From assembly GCA_030145595.1 (NCBI GenBank), contig JAQYVG010000009.1, positions 1 through 24,659 of the forward strand: a stretch of 24,659 nt of DNA, read 5' to 3'. The stretch is from Desulfobacterales bacterium (lineage in GTDB: Bacteria; Desulfobacterota; Desulfobacteria; Desulfobacterales; UBA11574). Below, in pieces: positions 1 through 7,767 of this stretch. The translations under genes and the position numbers were made by a program. The notes beneath the pieces are model-generated. The model was not told the origin of the DNA. It did no database searches and was given only the letters and a program-made list of their open reading frames with translations. Position 1 is the stretch's first letter. Each line of letters begins with the position of its first letter.

Positions 1-12
1 CCCCGAAAAGAG

Positions 13-48
13 TAATACCCTAATTGAGCGTAAACAAAACCGAGAACG
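13..48 (+). repeat. 36-bp dispersed repeat, copy A
   Basis: This is the first of four related copies in the window. It begins TAATACCCTAATTGAGCG and ends CCGAGAACG. Its reverse complement recurs at 2651-2686 with a single mismatch. A looser inverted copy lies at 7682-7719 and a diverged direct copy at 14298-14330. Copies A and B face each other and enclose the AbiE block. Only 12 bases precede copy A, so a target-site duplication cannot be judged. Confidence 0.85.
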
Positions 49-290
49 ATAATAACGTGTTTATTTCCAAAGAACATTTTGATAGTTCACTCCCGTTTCT
101 ATATCTCTACCAGAAAAGAAATATGAATTCTGCTATTTTATCTCGGCTTGAATTTGTCAAATATATCAAACATATATCATCTCCACCTTGTTGCCTATTA
201 ATTTCACCTTACCGGAGTCAGAGGCTCCGGGCGGGCCGCATTCTTTATGCTGTATTATCTTTTCATTGTAAAATGATGATCCTTCGCATA

Positions 291-1157
291 CTAAATTGGA
301 ACAATCCGTTTGATAATTTGACTAAAAAAGTCTTGGGACCAAACATCCAGGGATCGTTTGTCTCGGATAAAAGGTGTCACTTCCCGGCGAACCTGTTCCA
401 CATTAAGATTATCAATGGCTTGTTGCAACAAATGCTGGAGCTTATCAGGAGTCAATGGGTCGTTATCCTGATAATCACCTGACTGGCGCATCCTCGCTTC
501 AAGGTGACGAATCCTGACTTCTGGGAACCTGCCCGAATACCATGCCAAGTCATACCAGTCGCGGCCTTTTACCCGTGTCTTCCATCTCCTGCAAAGGATT
601 GCATGCAGCTTTCCTGCAAAGAGATCCGGCAAACAGTAGACGCGAACAAAAAATGGAATGGGTTGCAAAATATACTCAGTTTCAGTTTCAAACCCACCTG
701 GAGGGTCAATATCCACCTCAAGTCTGATCTTGAGTTTGCGGGATGGATGCAGATCTCCCAACAACGCCCGATCCGCTTCAATCACGATCAACTGTTTGTA
801 GGTATTTGTCTTCAGGAATGCCGACTCAATGGCACTCTCCCGTTTTTTTTGGCGACCCTCAAACTCTACATGGAATCCGAAACTGCTGATTTCACGCTGA
901 AGCGCATCTCCATAAACACCTAACGAGAATGAAGCGTCGGGCTTAATCAGGGAAAAGTCCAAATCTTCTGAGTATCGATCCAGCCCATGCAACACCCGAA
1001 GCGCCGTGCCACCGTAAAATGCAGCATGTTCAAAGAATTTCGCGCGCCAGAGCCCAAGCAGGGAAATCTCTTGCAAAATTTCCCTCAGGGCATTGATATA
1101 GTCGTCGCGGCTACGGCACTCATAGCGATCCAACATGTTTCGAATGGCTTCATGCAT
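291..1157 (-). CDS. abiEii: AbiEii/AbiGii-type nucleotidyltransferase toxin
   Basis: This is the predicted toxin of a type IV (AbiE) toxin-antitoxin pair. AbiEii proteins are nucleotidyltransferase-fold enzymes that stop growth and can abort phage infection. Over 288 residues the hallmark motifs are visible: GGTALR at about 49-54, SEDLDFSL at 63-70 (the catalytic acidic pair), and the later basic and acidic motif VKGRDWYDLAWY. Length is normal for the family and the reading frame is intact. The ATG overlaps the end of the upstream antitoxin gene by 8 bases (ATGCATGA), so the two are translationally coupled, and a GGGGAA sequence precedes it as a ribosome site. The family call is secure from the motifs. 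The target nucleotide or RNA substrate cannot be read from sequence. Confidence 0.9.
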   Translation of the reverse strand: MHEAIRNMLDRYECRSRDDYINALREILQEISLLGLWRAKFFEHAAFYGGTALRVLHGLDRYSEDLDFSLIKPDASFSLGVYGDALQREISSFGFHVEFEGRQKKRESAIESAFLKTNTYKQLIVIEADRALLGDLHPSRKLKIRLEVDIDPPGGFETETEYILQPIPFFVRVYCLPDLFAGKLHAILCRRWKTRVKGRDWYDLAWYSGRFPEVRIRHLEARMRQSGDYQDNDPLTPDKLQHLLQQAIDNLNVEQVRREVTPFIRDKRSLDVWSQDFFSQIIKRIVPI

Positions 1158-1803
1158 TGGATTCCCCTTTTAGTCGCTGCAAATGTCGGATCAGGTTGTT
1201 TATCTTGGCCGAATCATATGCCCCGGCAATGGCCTGCAGCCGGTCATAATCTAACTTGCCGAGATCACCCCGGTCCATGCGAAGATCATCGCACAGGTAA
1301 TCATCAAATTCAGAAATACGGCTCCCACTAAACCGCTTGTCTTTCCAGACTTTGTCCACCAACGCCTTTTCAGGAGAGGCCATCAGGTAGGAAATGTTCC
1401 CGGCGGTTTCAAAAACAGCGCCCACTGCATAGCGGTGGGGGCTCAACATGTGGAAAGAAAAGACGCCAAACGGCGTATCAAAATCTCGTGAACGACGTGT
1501 GGTCACCGAAGTGATCATCTCCACCCGTTCAGGGATTAACCCGTAATAGCTCAGGGCGTAATCGATGCTGATATAGGACGGCCCATAGATCAGATTGGCC
1601 AGATGTTCCCGGCTGATGGGGTTTTTGCGAAACGGCTCGCCAAAACAGTATAGCCCTTTCTTGATTCTTACAATCGCACCAGCCGCCAACAGGCGGGTTA
1701 TCTTGTCCCGGGGCTTCCGGTATCCGGCCAAGGCATCCAGCAAAACCTGGTAGTCAAATACCTCACCGTGAATCTTTGCCCGCAGCTTTCCAAGAGTGTT
1801 CAT
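1150..1803 (-). CDS. abiEi: AbiEi-type antitoxin / transcriptional autorepressor
   Basis: This is the predicted antitoxin of the AbiE pair, 217 residues. AbiEi proteins have an N-terminal winged-helix DNA-binding domain and a C-terminal domain that counters the toxin. Here the N-terminal third fits that helix-turn-helix plan and ends in the typical RIKKGLYCFG strand-turn (about 46-55). The middle carries the family's SYISIDYALSYYGLIPE segment and the C-terminal half has EKALVDKVW. It is the first gene of a two-gene minus-strand operon and overlaps the toxin start by 8 bases. In studied AbiE systems the antitoxin represses its own promoter by binding inverted repeats. Two such repeats lie directly upstream here (1826-1868). 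Confidence 0.88.
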   Translation of the reverse strand: MNTLGKLRAKIHGEVFDYQVLLDALAGYRKPRDKITRLLAAGAIVRIKKGLYCFGEPFRKNPISREHLANLIYGPSYISIDYALSYYGLIPERVEMITSVTTRRSRDFDTPFGVFSFHMLSPHRYAVGAVFETAGNISYLMASPEKALVDKVWKDKRFSGSRISEFDDYLCDDLRMDRGDLGKLDYDRLQAIAGAYDSAKINNLIRHLQRLKGESNA

Positions 1804-1825
1804 CCTGCATCCCTGTAATTATGAC

Positions 1826-1876
1826 ATAGTAAGTCTACTATTGCTGGACATACTATACATAAAGTATGGAAGTCAA
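1826..1876 (-). promoter_or_regulatory. abiE promoter with paired inverted-repeat operator
   Basis: Two inverted repeats sit in tandem upstream of the antitoxin start. The first is ATAGTA-AGTC-TACTAT at 1826-1841, a perfect 6-bp arm. The second is CATACT-8 nt-AGTATG at 1849-1868, also a perfect 6-bp arm. Both contain the same TA-GTA/TAC-TA core. On the minus strand a TTGACT -35-like box lies at 1876-1871, and a TAGTAT -10-like box overlaps the second repeat. A protein bound there would block RNA polymerase. This matches the known AbiEi autoregulation pattern; binding itself is inferred. Confidence 0.6.
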
Positions 1877-1895
1877 TTTTTTATTGGCGTCCTTC

Positions 1896-1948
1896 GAATG
1901 GGGGATGCGGAGTTTAAAAAACTAATCCGAACTCCCTATTCCGCATTC
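1896..1948. repeat. imperfect inverted repeat (19-bp arms)
   Basis: The arms 1896-1914 and 1930-1948 pair at 15 of 19 positions around a 15-base loop. The outer GAATG/CATTC and inner GAGTT/AACTC parts are perfect. A small GTATC-AGT-GATAC hairpin follows at 1962-1974. The function is unknown. It could be the remains of a MITE-like element or a terminator-like structure, but no T-tract follows it. Confidence 0.45.
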
Positions 1949-2059
1949 ATTATCAAGCGGGGTATCAGTGATACGGAGTAAAGTTGAACCCCTTTCGGTA
2001 TATTGTTTCCGGGCATATAAAAGCGAATTGTGCATTAATCTCTCTATGACTTAGTATAT

Positions 2060-2233
2060 CTATATCAGCCCTCCCAAGAATTTAGATGCAGAAACAACCC
2101 GAACACCTTTGATGTAACTGTCGACATTTTCTTTTTTAACGACTTGATAGCAAAAGGGAATTTGCAGCTTTTCTTTGAAGTAATACAAGGGAGATGATAC
2201 ATCGGTTGCATTCATTTTTGCTTCGAGTGCAAA
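2060..2233 (-). pseudogene. C-terminal remnant of a DUF4143-type AAA ATPase
   Basis: An open minus-strand segment of 57 codons ends in a stop at 2060-2062. It is closed upstream by a TAG at 2234-2236, immediately before FALEAK. Readable pieces are FALEAKMNATDVSSPLYYFK near its start and GVRVVSASKFLGGL near its end. This arrangement (an acidic-Glu-x-Lys strand, then an sPxLxYF helix, then RVVxAxxFLxxL) is typical of the last ~55 residues of ATP-binding proteins with a DUF4143 C-terminal nuclease-like domain. The rest of the gene is missing; a perfect palindrome lies just upstream. The family call is by eye. Confidence 0.5.
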
Positions 2234-2259
2234 CTATCTCTTTTCAAAAGGCACGAATC

Positions 2260-2289
2260 AACTATTTTTGCTTATAAGCAAAAATAGTT
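2260..2289. repeat. 30-bp perfect palindrome
   Basis: The left half AACTATTTTTGCTTA (2260-2274) is followed directly by its exact reverse complement (2275-2289), with no spacer. It is AT-rich, and pairing stops at the next base on each side. It could extrude as a cruciform, act as a binding site for a dimeric protein, or be the fused ends of a mobile element. No T-run typical of a terminator follows on either strand. Confidence 0.75.
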
Positions 2290-2437
2290 TAAATAAATTT
2301 TGCCTCCACCCAAAGGTCAAAATCGATTGGCGCTTGACATCAGGGTCTCTGCGCGGCGCATAAAAGATTATACACGGAAAAAGAAGAATAACTACGAATA
2401 ATATCGTAAGATGGTTTTATTATTAACCTAACTGAGC

Positions 2438-2537
2438 GAAAGTCGAGGATGCCCCAGATCCGCGGCATCAAGGGTGAAGTCGTAGTCGTTTACTGCGAGC
2501 CCTTGATAACAAAGGAAGTGGGGTATTATCGACTTTC
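2438..2537. other. nested-stem structured element (possible ncRNA)
   Basis: Three colinear perfect pairings nest inside each other. GAAAGTCGA at 2438-2446 pairs with TCGACTTTC at 2529-2537 (9 bp). CCCCA at 2452-2456 pairs with TGGGG at 2519-2523 (5 bp). ATCAAGGG at 2467-2474 pairs with CCCTTGAT at 2500-2507 (8 bp). The middle holds a 25-base loop. GATGCC/GGCATC (2448-2453/2464-2469) offers an alternative fold. The same stretch can be read as a 39-codon plus-strand ORF (2449-2568), which I do not recognise. The nested pairing looks more like an RNA or a palindromic element than a gene. The family is unidentified. Confidence 0.45.
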
Positions 2538-2650
2538 CCATAGGGCAAACAAAAACGAGATAAAATAACAGAATTCATATCTCACTGATGGCAGAGATAT
2601 TAAATGTTGTCGAATCATCGAAATACTCATTGAAATAAATATATTATGAC

Positions 2651-2686
2651 CGTTCTCGGTTTTGTTTGCGCTCAATTAGGGTATTA
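2651..2686 (-). repeat. 36-bp dispersed repeat, copy B (inverted to copy A)
   Basis: This is the reverse complement of copy A (13-48) with one mismatch (T to C) in 36 bases. It overlaps the stop codon of the outer-membrane protein gene: the TAA at 2686-2684 is also the first three bases of the repeat in its own orientation. With copy A it forms the inverted boundary of the AbiE block. Confidence 0.85.
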
Positions 2687-3727
2687 GAAGCGGTACATGA
2701 TACCCAGCACGCCCATGGTTAATTCGGTAGTGTAGAAATCGATGTTGGAATCTGCAGTAAAATACGCCACTGTTCCGTAAAAGCTGATCTTATCACTGCC
2801 GAACCACTCCCAGTCAAAAGGATTTTTGTAGAACAGGGTTCCCGTTAAGCCGTAATGGTCATCTTCCTGGGTCTGATTGTTGAACTGTGTAATCGGATTG
2901 ACCGCATCAAAGTCTGCCTTGCCGAACAGAGCATTGCCGGCAAAACTGACTGTTTCGCCTAAGTATAGATAGGTCAGTTTAAAAGCATACCCGTCGCTGC
3001 TCATGGCGTCGCCGTCTCTGTCGTTTATTGTGTATAGAAATGCCGGTGCCAACCGATGCTTTGAAGCTACCTTAAAACGGTATTGCAGTTCCCCTTTGAA
3101 ATAGTCCCCGTTACGATCCAATTGTTGTCTTTGAGCAGCAGTCAACGGCAAAGATGCACCGCTTTGTTCTTCATCGATGTCGATGGTACGAAAGTCCAGT
3201 TGGAGCTGGAAACCGGTGTTTAATATCTTGCCCCAGACAAATCTTGCTCCCGTGGAGTCACGATTAGTGTCTTCCCGCACTACGTTGGTAGCGTAAGGGT
3301 CTTTCCAGACGGTCATGGGCATACCGCTAAAGAGAAAGCCGGCGGACACAACACCCAAATTTCCGATTTCCTGCCGCACGCCAAACTGCTGCGCCAAGTC
3401 AAATTGGATAAAATCCTGCAGGGTGCTGCCTAAAAATACCCTTGTTCGCGAGTTGGCAAAATTGTATCCGATCTCAAAGTTGAGCATGCCGATGCCCTGG
3501 GTGTTGGATTCGGCTTCGCCGGTCAATGTTTTGGTTGTTGCCTCGCCAAAGTCGGTATTGATTTTACTTATTCCTGCGATCATGTTGCCTTTGTATTTGA
3601 CGGCACCGATCCCGGGTCCGATATATCCGCTAAACCCGGATTCTTTGGGAATGGGGTCAAAAGCAAAGGCCAGATTAGCAGTGAAAACAACCACCGTCGC
3701 AATAAGCACCCCTTTAATAAACTTCAT
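2684..3727 (-). CDS. outer-membrane beta-barrel protein, DUF2860-like
   Basis: This is a predicted outer-membrane barrel of 347 residues. A cleavable signal peptide runs from MKFIKGVLIATVVV to about NLAFA, and the mature protein begins FDPIPKESGFSGYIG. The body alternates polar and hydrophobic residues in many short strands. It contains segments I associate with DUF2860, such as RVFLGSTLQDF, MTVWKDPYATN and the ILNTGFQLQLDFRTIDIDEEQSG region. It ends with the aromatic barrel signature MYRF. I place the start at the ATG at 3727: AAGGAGG (3741-3735) lies 7 bases before it, whereas the GTG at 3733 has almost no spacing. The substrate is unknown. It is divergent from the AsmA-like gene, another envelope protein. 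The stop codon lies in repeat copy B. Confidence 0.75.
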   Translation of the reverse strand: MKFIKGVLIATVVVFTANLAFAFDPIPKESGFSGYIGPGIGAVKYKGNMIAGISKINTDFGEATTKTLTGEAESNTQGIGMLNFEIGYNFANSRTRVFLGSTLQDFIQFDLAQQFGVRQEIGNLGVVSAGFLFSGMPMTVWKDPYATNVVREDTNRDSTGARFVWGKILNTGFQLQLDFRTIDIDEEQSGASLPLTAAQRQQLDRNGDYFKGELQYRFKVASKHRLAPAFLYTINDRDGDAMSSDGYAFKLTYLYLGETVSFAGNALFGKADFDAVNPITQFNNQTQEDDHYGLTGTLFYKNPFDWEWFGSDKISFYGTVAYFTADSNIDFYTTELTMGVLGIMYRF

Positions 3728-3982
3728 ACACACACCTCCTTAATTATGTTACATTGCTTAAGACCGGTTATGTTTGTTATTGTTTTCACTGAAGATAAAG
3801 CCGCATAGTTGTTCAAACACTGCATAACCCTAAATGGCTGATTTGTCAATAATCGGACATTTCCTTTACTCATGTAACAAATTATTGTATATCTGCTCTA
3901 ACCCTAACTTGATAAAATTACGATAACCATTGATTATCTCGTGAAAAGTCACGAATTCAACTATTGAGTACAAAGAACTTCA

Positions 3983-6562
3983 ATGTCCAAATTCAAAAAA
4001 ATATCTCTCTGGATAATCGGATGTTGTGTTATCCTGGCAGTCCTGTTGTCCGTTTTAGTGCTGCTTGCCGATAAGTTTATCAATCAAGCAGCGACCATAA
4101 ACAGAATTCAGACTGAAGCTTCAAAGGCAATTAACGGCCGGGTTGAACTTCAACGGCTTACTTTATCATTTTTTCCGCAACCCCACATAACGATTCACCA
4201 GGGCAGTTTCTCTATCCCCGCAACCGTCTCCGGAACTCTGACGTCCTTAGAGATTTACCCCAAAATATTACCTCTTTTTACCGGAAAAGTTCAAATTGCC
4301 CGCATTGATGTCAACACTCCCGACATTAAAGTCCGGCTGCATAAACAATCAGAGCCAAAAGACGAGGACCTAAAGTCTTTATCCCTTGAAACTGTTGAAG
4401 AAAAAATCGGTGCTGCTTTAAGTTTGATGTTAGCAAAGGCACCCGGCCTTGTTACCGTAGTCGAAAATGGGCGGCTGAATATCTCTGGTGAGAAAAAGAC
4501 AAGTTTGGAATTCGGAGATATTCAGGCCCGGCTTGATCTCCCGGAAGACAAAATCAGTGTAGACATCCAATGCAGTTCCAACCTCTGGGAACGCATTTCT
4601 GTGCAAGGATTTTTAGACCCGCAGAATTTTAATAGCAACGGCAGTATTAATCTAACTCACCTGCGCTCTCGGTTTATAGCTGAACGTTTTTTACCGCACC
4701 TCGATCTGAAGTTGGCAGCATTGACGCCATTTGATCTAAATATTGCACTTAAAACCGAGGGGCTCAAAGTCCTTCAAGGAAATTTCCAAGGATCCACGCA
4801 ATCACCAACTGCCTCTCCTGTAGAGAAAGAACCGACGGTCAAGATCAAAAGCTTCAAAGGGGATATCTTCCGCAGTGAAGATAAATTGCGGGTCTCCCTT
4901 GACGAGCTAAAGCTCGTTTATCCCCGGCTTAATCTGTCCGGAAAACTAGACCTCTTGAATTCACCTAACGCAGCTCTCCGAAAAGTGGATTTAGAGCTGA
5001 GGGCCATTGATGTGGATGTTAATGCAACCCGCAAAATAGCTCTCGTCCGGGCAGGAGACATCCCCGTTGTCAAAGATATTTTTGACATCGTCAAAGGAGG
5101 CCGAGTCCCTTCTATTACATTCACCTCCCATGGAAAAAAGATGATTGATCTGGGGGCCTTGGAAAACATGACCATCAAGGGCAACATGCAGAATGGTGAG
5201 ATTTGGGTCCCGGGAGCTGAGTTGGATCTAACAAATGTCAATGGAGATGTAATTATTTCTAAAGGCATTCTGCAAGGGAACAATTTAAAAGCACGTTTGG
5301 GAAATTCCCGTGCAAATAAAGGAACCTTGAAACTGGGTCTGGAAGGAGAAAACGCTCCGTTTCACCTGGATCTGGCACTTGCAGCGGACTTGGCCGAGCT
5401 TCCCCCTATTCTGATGCGCCTGATTGATAATGAAGCCTTTCAAAAGGAAGCAGCGCATTTAGAAAACGCCAAAGGCAGTGCATCTGGACGACTTGTTCTG
5501 GGAGAAAGCTTATCAGAAATTAAAGTTGGTGTAGAGATAGCGCAATTCGATCTGTCGGCCAATTACAAGAGATTACCCTATCCTCTGCAAGTTCACGGAA
5601 AAGGCTATTCATTACAGGGGACCAAAACCGCCGTAAAGAGTCTAAGCGGTAACATTGGCAAAACTTCTTTTGCCGAAGCTTCCGTGCACCTTGACTGGAG
5701 CGAAACGCCGCAACTGGAATTCAAATCCGGCAAAATGCGCATTATCTTTGATGAGGTCTATCCGTGGGTTGCATCCCTTGAAGGCATGGGCAGTACTCTC
5801 AAAGACTTACAATCCGTTAATGGCACAGCTGATTTATCTGCGCTGCAGGTAAAAGGCCCCTTGTTAGAGCCTGAAAACTGGCATCTTCAATCAACAGGTG
5901 AAGTCAAAAATCTAAAAGTCAAATCATCCCTTTATCCGAAAACATTGGAAGTAACCAGTGGACACTTCAATATCACCCCCAAAAAGATTTCAATCACAGA
6001 CTTTCGAGCAAAACTACCGGATTCGTCACTACGGCTGTCAGGCGCCGTCAACGGTTATACGCAAGGCATACAAAACCTGGATCTGAGGTTTCACGGCAAA
6101 ATAGGTCCCCAGTTGACCGAAAGAATCTCCGATATTTTCAAATTCCCCCCCGAACTCGACTTAAAACCGCCGATATCGATTGCAGAAGCACAACTGACCT
6201 GGAACAACCGTCGGGAAACCACGCTTTCAGGGAAAATTACTTTGCAGCAAAACTTACAATTCACCGCCGACGTTTTTATAAAACCCGATGAGATAAGGGT
6301 CAAAAAACTGGTTGTCCGGGACAAAGACTCCCATGCCACCATAAAGTTAACCGCCGCTAAAAGAACGATTGACCTTTCCTTTGTCGGAAATCTGACCAAA
6401 TCGACCCTGGATCGTTTTATCTTAAAAAATGAGATTCTTCAGGGCTGGGTTGAAGGTGATTTTCATGCGCATCTGCTGCCGGATCAACCCGGAGCCTCAA
6501 CCGTCAAGGGACAACTCCGCTCCAGGATGCGGTCATTCCCTGGAAACCGACACTGCCTGTAG
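3983..6562 (+). CDS. AsmA-like envelope protein, N-terminal part (gene frameshifted)
   Basis: This is the first and largest piece of an AsmA-family gene that would span 3983-7660, about 1225 residues if intact. AsmA-like proteins are inner-membrane-anchored, beta-rich bridges implicated in lipid traffic to the outer membrane. An N-terminal membrane anchor (about residues 6-30, ISLWIIGCCVILAVLLSVLV) is followed by the typical RIQTEASKAINGRVELQRL opening and long strand repeats. The frame is genuine to about 6520, then drifts into junk and stops at 6562. The continuation is in the frame one base behind, which reads LQDAVIPWKPTLPVEIH from about 6523. One base therefore appears lost in the CCGCTCC stretch near 6520. 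A weak AAAGAA ribosome site precedes the start. A short hairpin, TCGTG-6-CACGA (3939-3954), lies between it and the divergent barrel gene. Confidence 0.75.
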   Translation: MSKFKKISLWIIGCCVILAVLLSVLVLLADKFINQAATINRIQTEASKAINGRVELQRLTLSFFPQPHITIHQGSFSIPATVSGTLTSLEIYPKILPLFTGKVQIARIDVNTPDIKVRLHKQSEPKDEDLKSLSLETVEEKIGAALSLMLAKAPGLVTVVENGRLNISGEKKTSLEFGDIQARLDLPEDKISVDIQCSSNLWERISVQGFLDPQNFNSNGSINLTHLRSRFIAERFLPHLDLKLAALTPFDLNIALKTEGLKVLQGNFQGSTQSPTASPVEKEPTVKIKSFKGDIFRSEDKLRVSLDELKLVYPRLNLSGKLDLLNSPNAALRKVDLELRAIDVDVNATRKIALVRAGDIPVVKDIFDIVKGGRVPSITFTSHGKKMIDLGALENMTIKGNMQNGEIWVPGAELDLTNVNGDVIISKGILQGNNLKARLGNSRANKGTLKLGLEGENAPFHLDLALAADLAELPPILMRLIDNEAFQKEAAHLENAKGSASGRLVLGESLSEIKVGVEIAQFDLSANYKRLPYPLQVHGKGYSLQGTKTAVKSLSGNIGKTSFAEASVHLDWSETPQLEFKSGKMRIIFDEVYPWVASLEGMGSTLKDLQSVNGTADLSALQVKGPLLEPENWHLQSTGEVKNLKVKSSLYPKTLEVTSGHFNITPKKISITDFRAKLPDSSLRLSGAVNGYTQGIQNLDLRFHGKIGPQLTERISDIFKFPPELDLKPPISIAEAQLTWNNRRETTLSGKITLQQNLQFTADVFIKPDEIRVKKLVVRDKDSHATIKLTAAKRTIDLSFVGNLTKSTLDRFILKNEILQGWVEGDFHAHLLPDQPGASTVKGQLRSRMRSFPGNRHCL

Positions 6563-6579
6563 AAATACACACGCTTTCT

Positions 6580-7293
6580 TTGAATGCGGACGGTACCAAT
6601 TTACGGATTGACGCGGCCAAACTGTCCTTGAAAAACCAGTTTGACCTGAAGGGAGAGGTGAATCTTCGTCCCCAAGGTTTTCTCCTTGACATGGAAGTTT
6701 CCGCCGAATCTGTTGATCTGGATCAATTACGAGAAACCTTTGGGGAAATCGAAAAAGAGACTCATGATCAAAAAATCGAAAAGGAGCGGACCGGCCTGTT
6801 GCAGGGGAATTTAAAATTAAAAGCCGCAAAAATGACCTATGGCGGCTTTACTTTGCGCCCCTTTCACGCAGACGCTTTCATCAGTGACGAAACTGCAAGG
6901 ATTAATATTACCCAAGCCGACTTATGCGGCATATCCACCCACGGGACTTTGCAGATATCGCCTGAGGCCATTCGTATCGATATTTATCCGGTGGTTGAAA
7001 ATCAGAAAATGGATGCTACCTATCACTGCCTCATCGACAAGACTGTTTCCGTCGACGGTAATTTTTCATTTAAAGGAAATTTTTCAGCCCGGGGGACCGG
7101 TGGCGAATTGCTCCGGTCCCTGAACGGGCATTTTGAATTTGATAGCCACCCCGGGCCATTATCACAGCGGCAGAGCGGTCGGAACAGTCACAAAGATTTT
7201 CAGACTGCTGAACGTAACCGAAGTGTTCCTGGGAAAACTGCCGGACATCGACCAGGAAGGATTCGGCTTCAAATCCATACAAGGCAAAGCTGA
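6580..7293 (+). CDS. AsmA-like protein, middle part (second frame)
   Basis: This piece continues the AsmA-like gene in a different frame after the apparent one-base loss near 6520. Real homologous coding starts upstream of its nominal ATG, at about 6523. It contains beta-rich AsmA-type sequence such as LNADGTNLRIDAAKLSLKN and the GELLRSLNGHFEF segment that precedes the conserved C-terminal region in this family. After about 7145 the frame turns into basic, Gln/Arg-rich nonsense, although it stays open to 7293. The true continuation is the next frame from about 7150, where an extra base in the CCCCGGG run would explain the shift. It is not a separate gene. Confidence 0.6.
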   Translation: MNADGTNLRIDAAKLSLKNQFDLKGEVNLRPQGFLLDMEVSAESVDLDQLRETFGEIEKETHDQKIEKERTGLLQGNLKLKAAKMTYGGFTLRPFHADAFISDETARINITQADLCGISTHGTLQISPEAIRIDIYPVVENQKMDATYHCLIDKTVSVDGNFSFKGNFSARGTGGELLRSLNGHFEFDSHPGPLSQRQSGRNSHKDFQTAERNRSVPGKTAGHRPGRIRLQIHTRQS

Positions 7294-7660
7294 TATTAAA
7301 AACGGCAAAATAACGTATAATGAACTTAGCGTCGACGGCAATAACATGGGAATAGCGGGGTACGGGAGCATCGATCTGATCGACAGACAGGTGGATGCGA
7401 CCTTGTTGGTGGCGCCTTTAAAAACGGTCGACTTTGTTGTTAAAAGAATCCCTTTGGTCGGCAGCATCTTGGGGGGGCATTTTATCTCCATCCCCATCAA
7501 AATCGAAGGTCCTGTGGGTAATGTGGAGGTTACACCGCTTTCAGCTTCGGCTGCGGGATCCAGGTTGGGAGATATTATGAAAAGGACGTTACAGCTTCCC
7601 GTTCAAATCATAGAGCCTGTCTTTGTGGATGAAAAAGAAAAGGACAAGGAGAAAAAATAG
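7133..7660 (+). CDS. AsmA-like protein, C-terminal part (original frame)
   Basis: This is the conserved C-terminal AsmA region, back in the same frame as 3983-6562. Genuine sequence starts at about 7155 (YHSGRAVGTVTKIFRLLNV) and includes the family's diagnostic end. That end comprises a GFGFKSIQGKADIKNGKI strand, YGSIDLIDRQVDATLLVAP, and KRIPLVGSILGG followed by IKIEGPVGNVEVTPLS. It ends in a Lys/Glu tail, DEKEKDKEKK. The two shifts cancel, so a single edit at each site would restore one protein. The last ~62 bp (7596-7657) are duplicated at 23362-23423. Whether the shifts are real mutations or sequence errors cannot be told here. Confidence 0.65.
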   Translation: MNLIATPGHYHSGRAVGTVTKIFRLLNVTEVFLGKLPDIDQEGFGFKSIQGKADIKNGKITYNELSVDGNNMGIAGYGSIDLIDRQVDATLLVAPLKTVDFVVKRIPLVGSILGGHFISIPIKIEGPVGNVEVTPLSASAAGSRLGDIMKRTLQLPVQIIEPVFVDEKEKDKEKK

Positions 7661-7681
7661 CCGGACCCACTATAAGGGCGT

Positions 7682-7719
7682 CGGTCTTGGTTTTGTTTAC
7701 GCCTCAATTTAGGGTAATA
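7682..7719 (-). repeat. dispersed repeat, copy C (inverted)
   Basis: The reverse complement reads like copy A with a few substitutions and two single-base insertions. The shared core GTAAACAAAACC is identical. It lies 22 bases after the AsmA-like stop codon and about 50 bases before the solute-binding protein gene. It contains a TTGTTT-16 nt-TAATAC arrangement (7693-7720) that could serve as a weak promoter for the downstream gene; that is inference. Confidence 0.75.
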
Positions 7720-7767
7720 CATATTTCATACGAATAAACATCTTCAATGGTCATCAAGGAGCTTCAG

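Noticed and set aside
212..230. CCGGAG/CTCCGG hairpin as a terminator for the AbiE operon
   Set aside because: The stem is only 6 bp and no T-rich tract follows on the minus strand.
24..482. 152-codon plus-strand ORF
   Set aside because: It overlaps the 3' end of the AbiEii gene and repeat copy A, and its composition is not protein-like.
504..923. 139-codon plus-strand ORF
   Set aside because: It is antisense to the well-supported AbiEii gene and has no recognisable motif.
2438..2537. Group II intron domain or retron RNA
   Set aside because: No reverse transcriptase gene is present in the window and the stem layout does not match the domain V hairpin I know.
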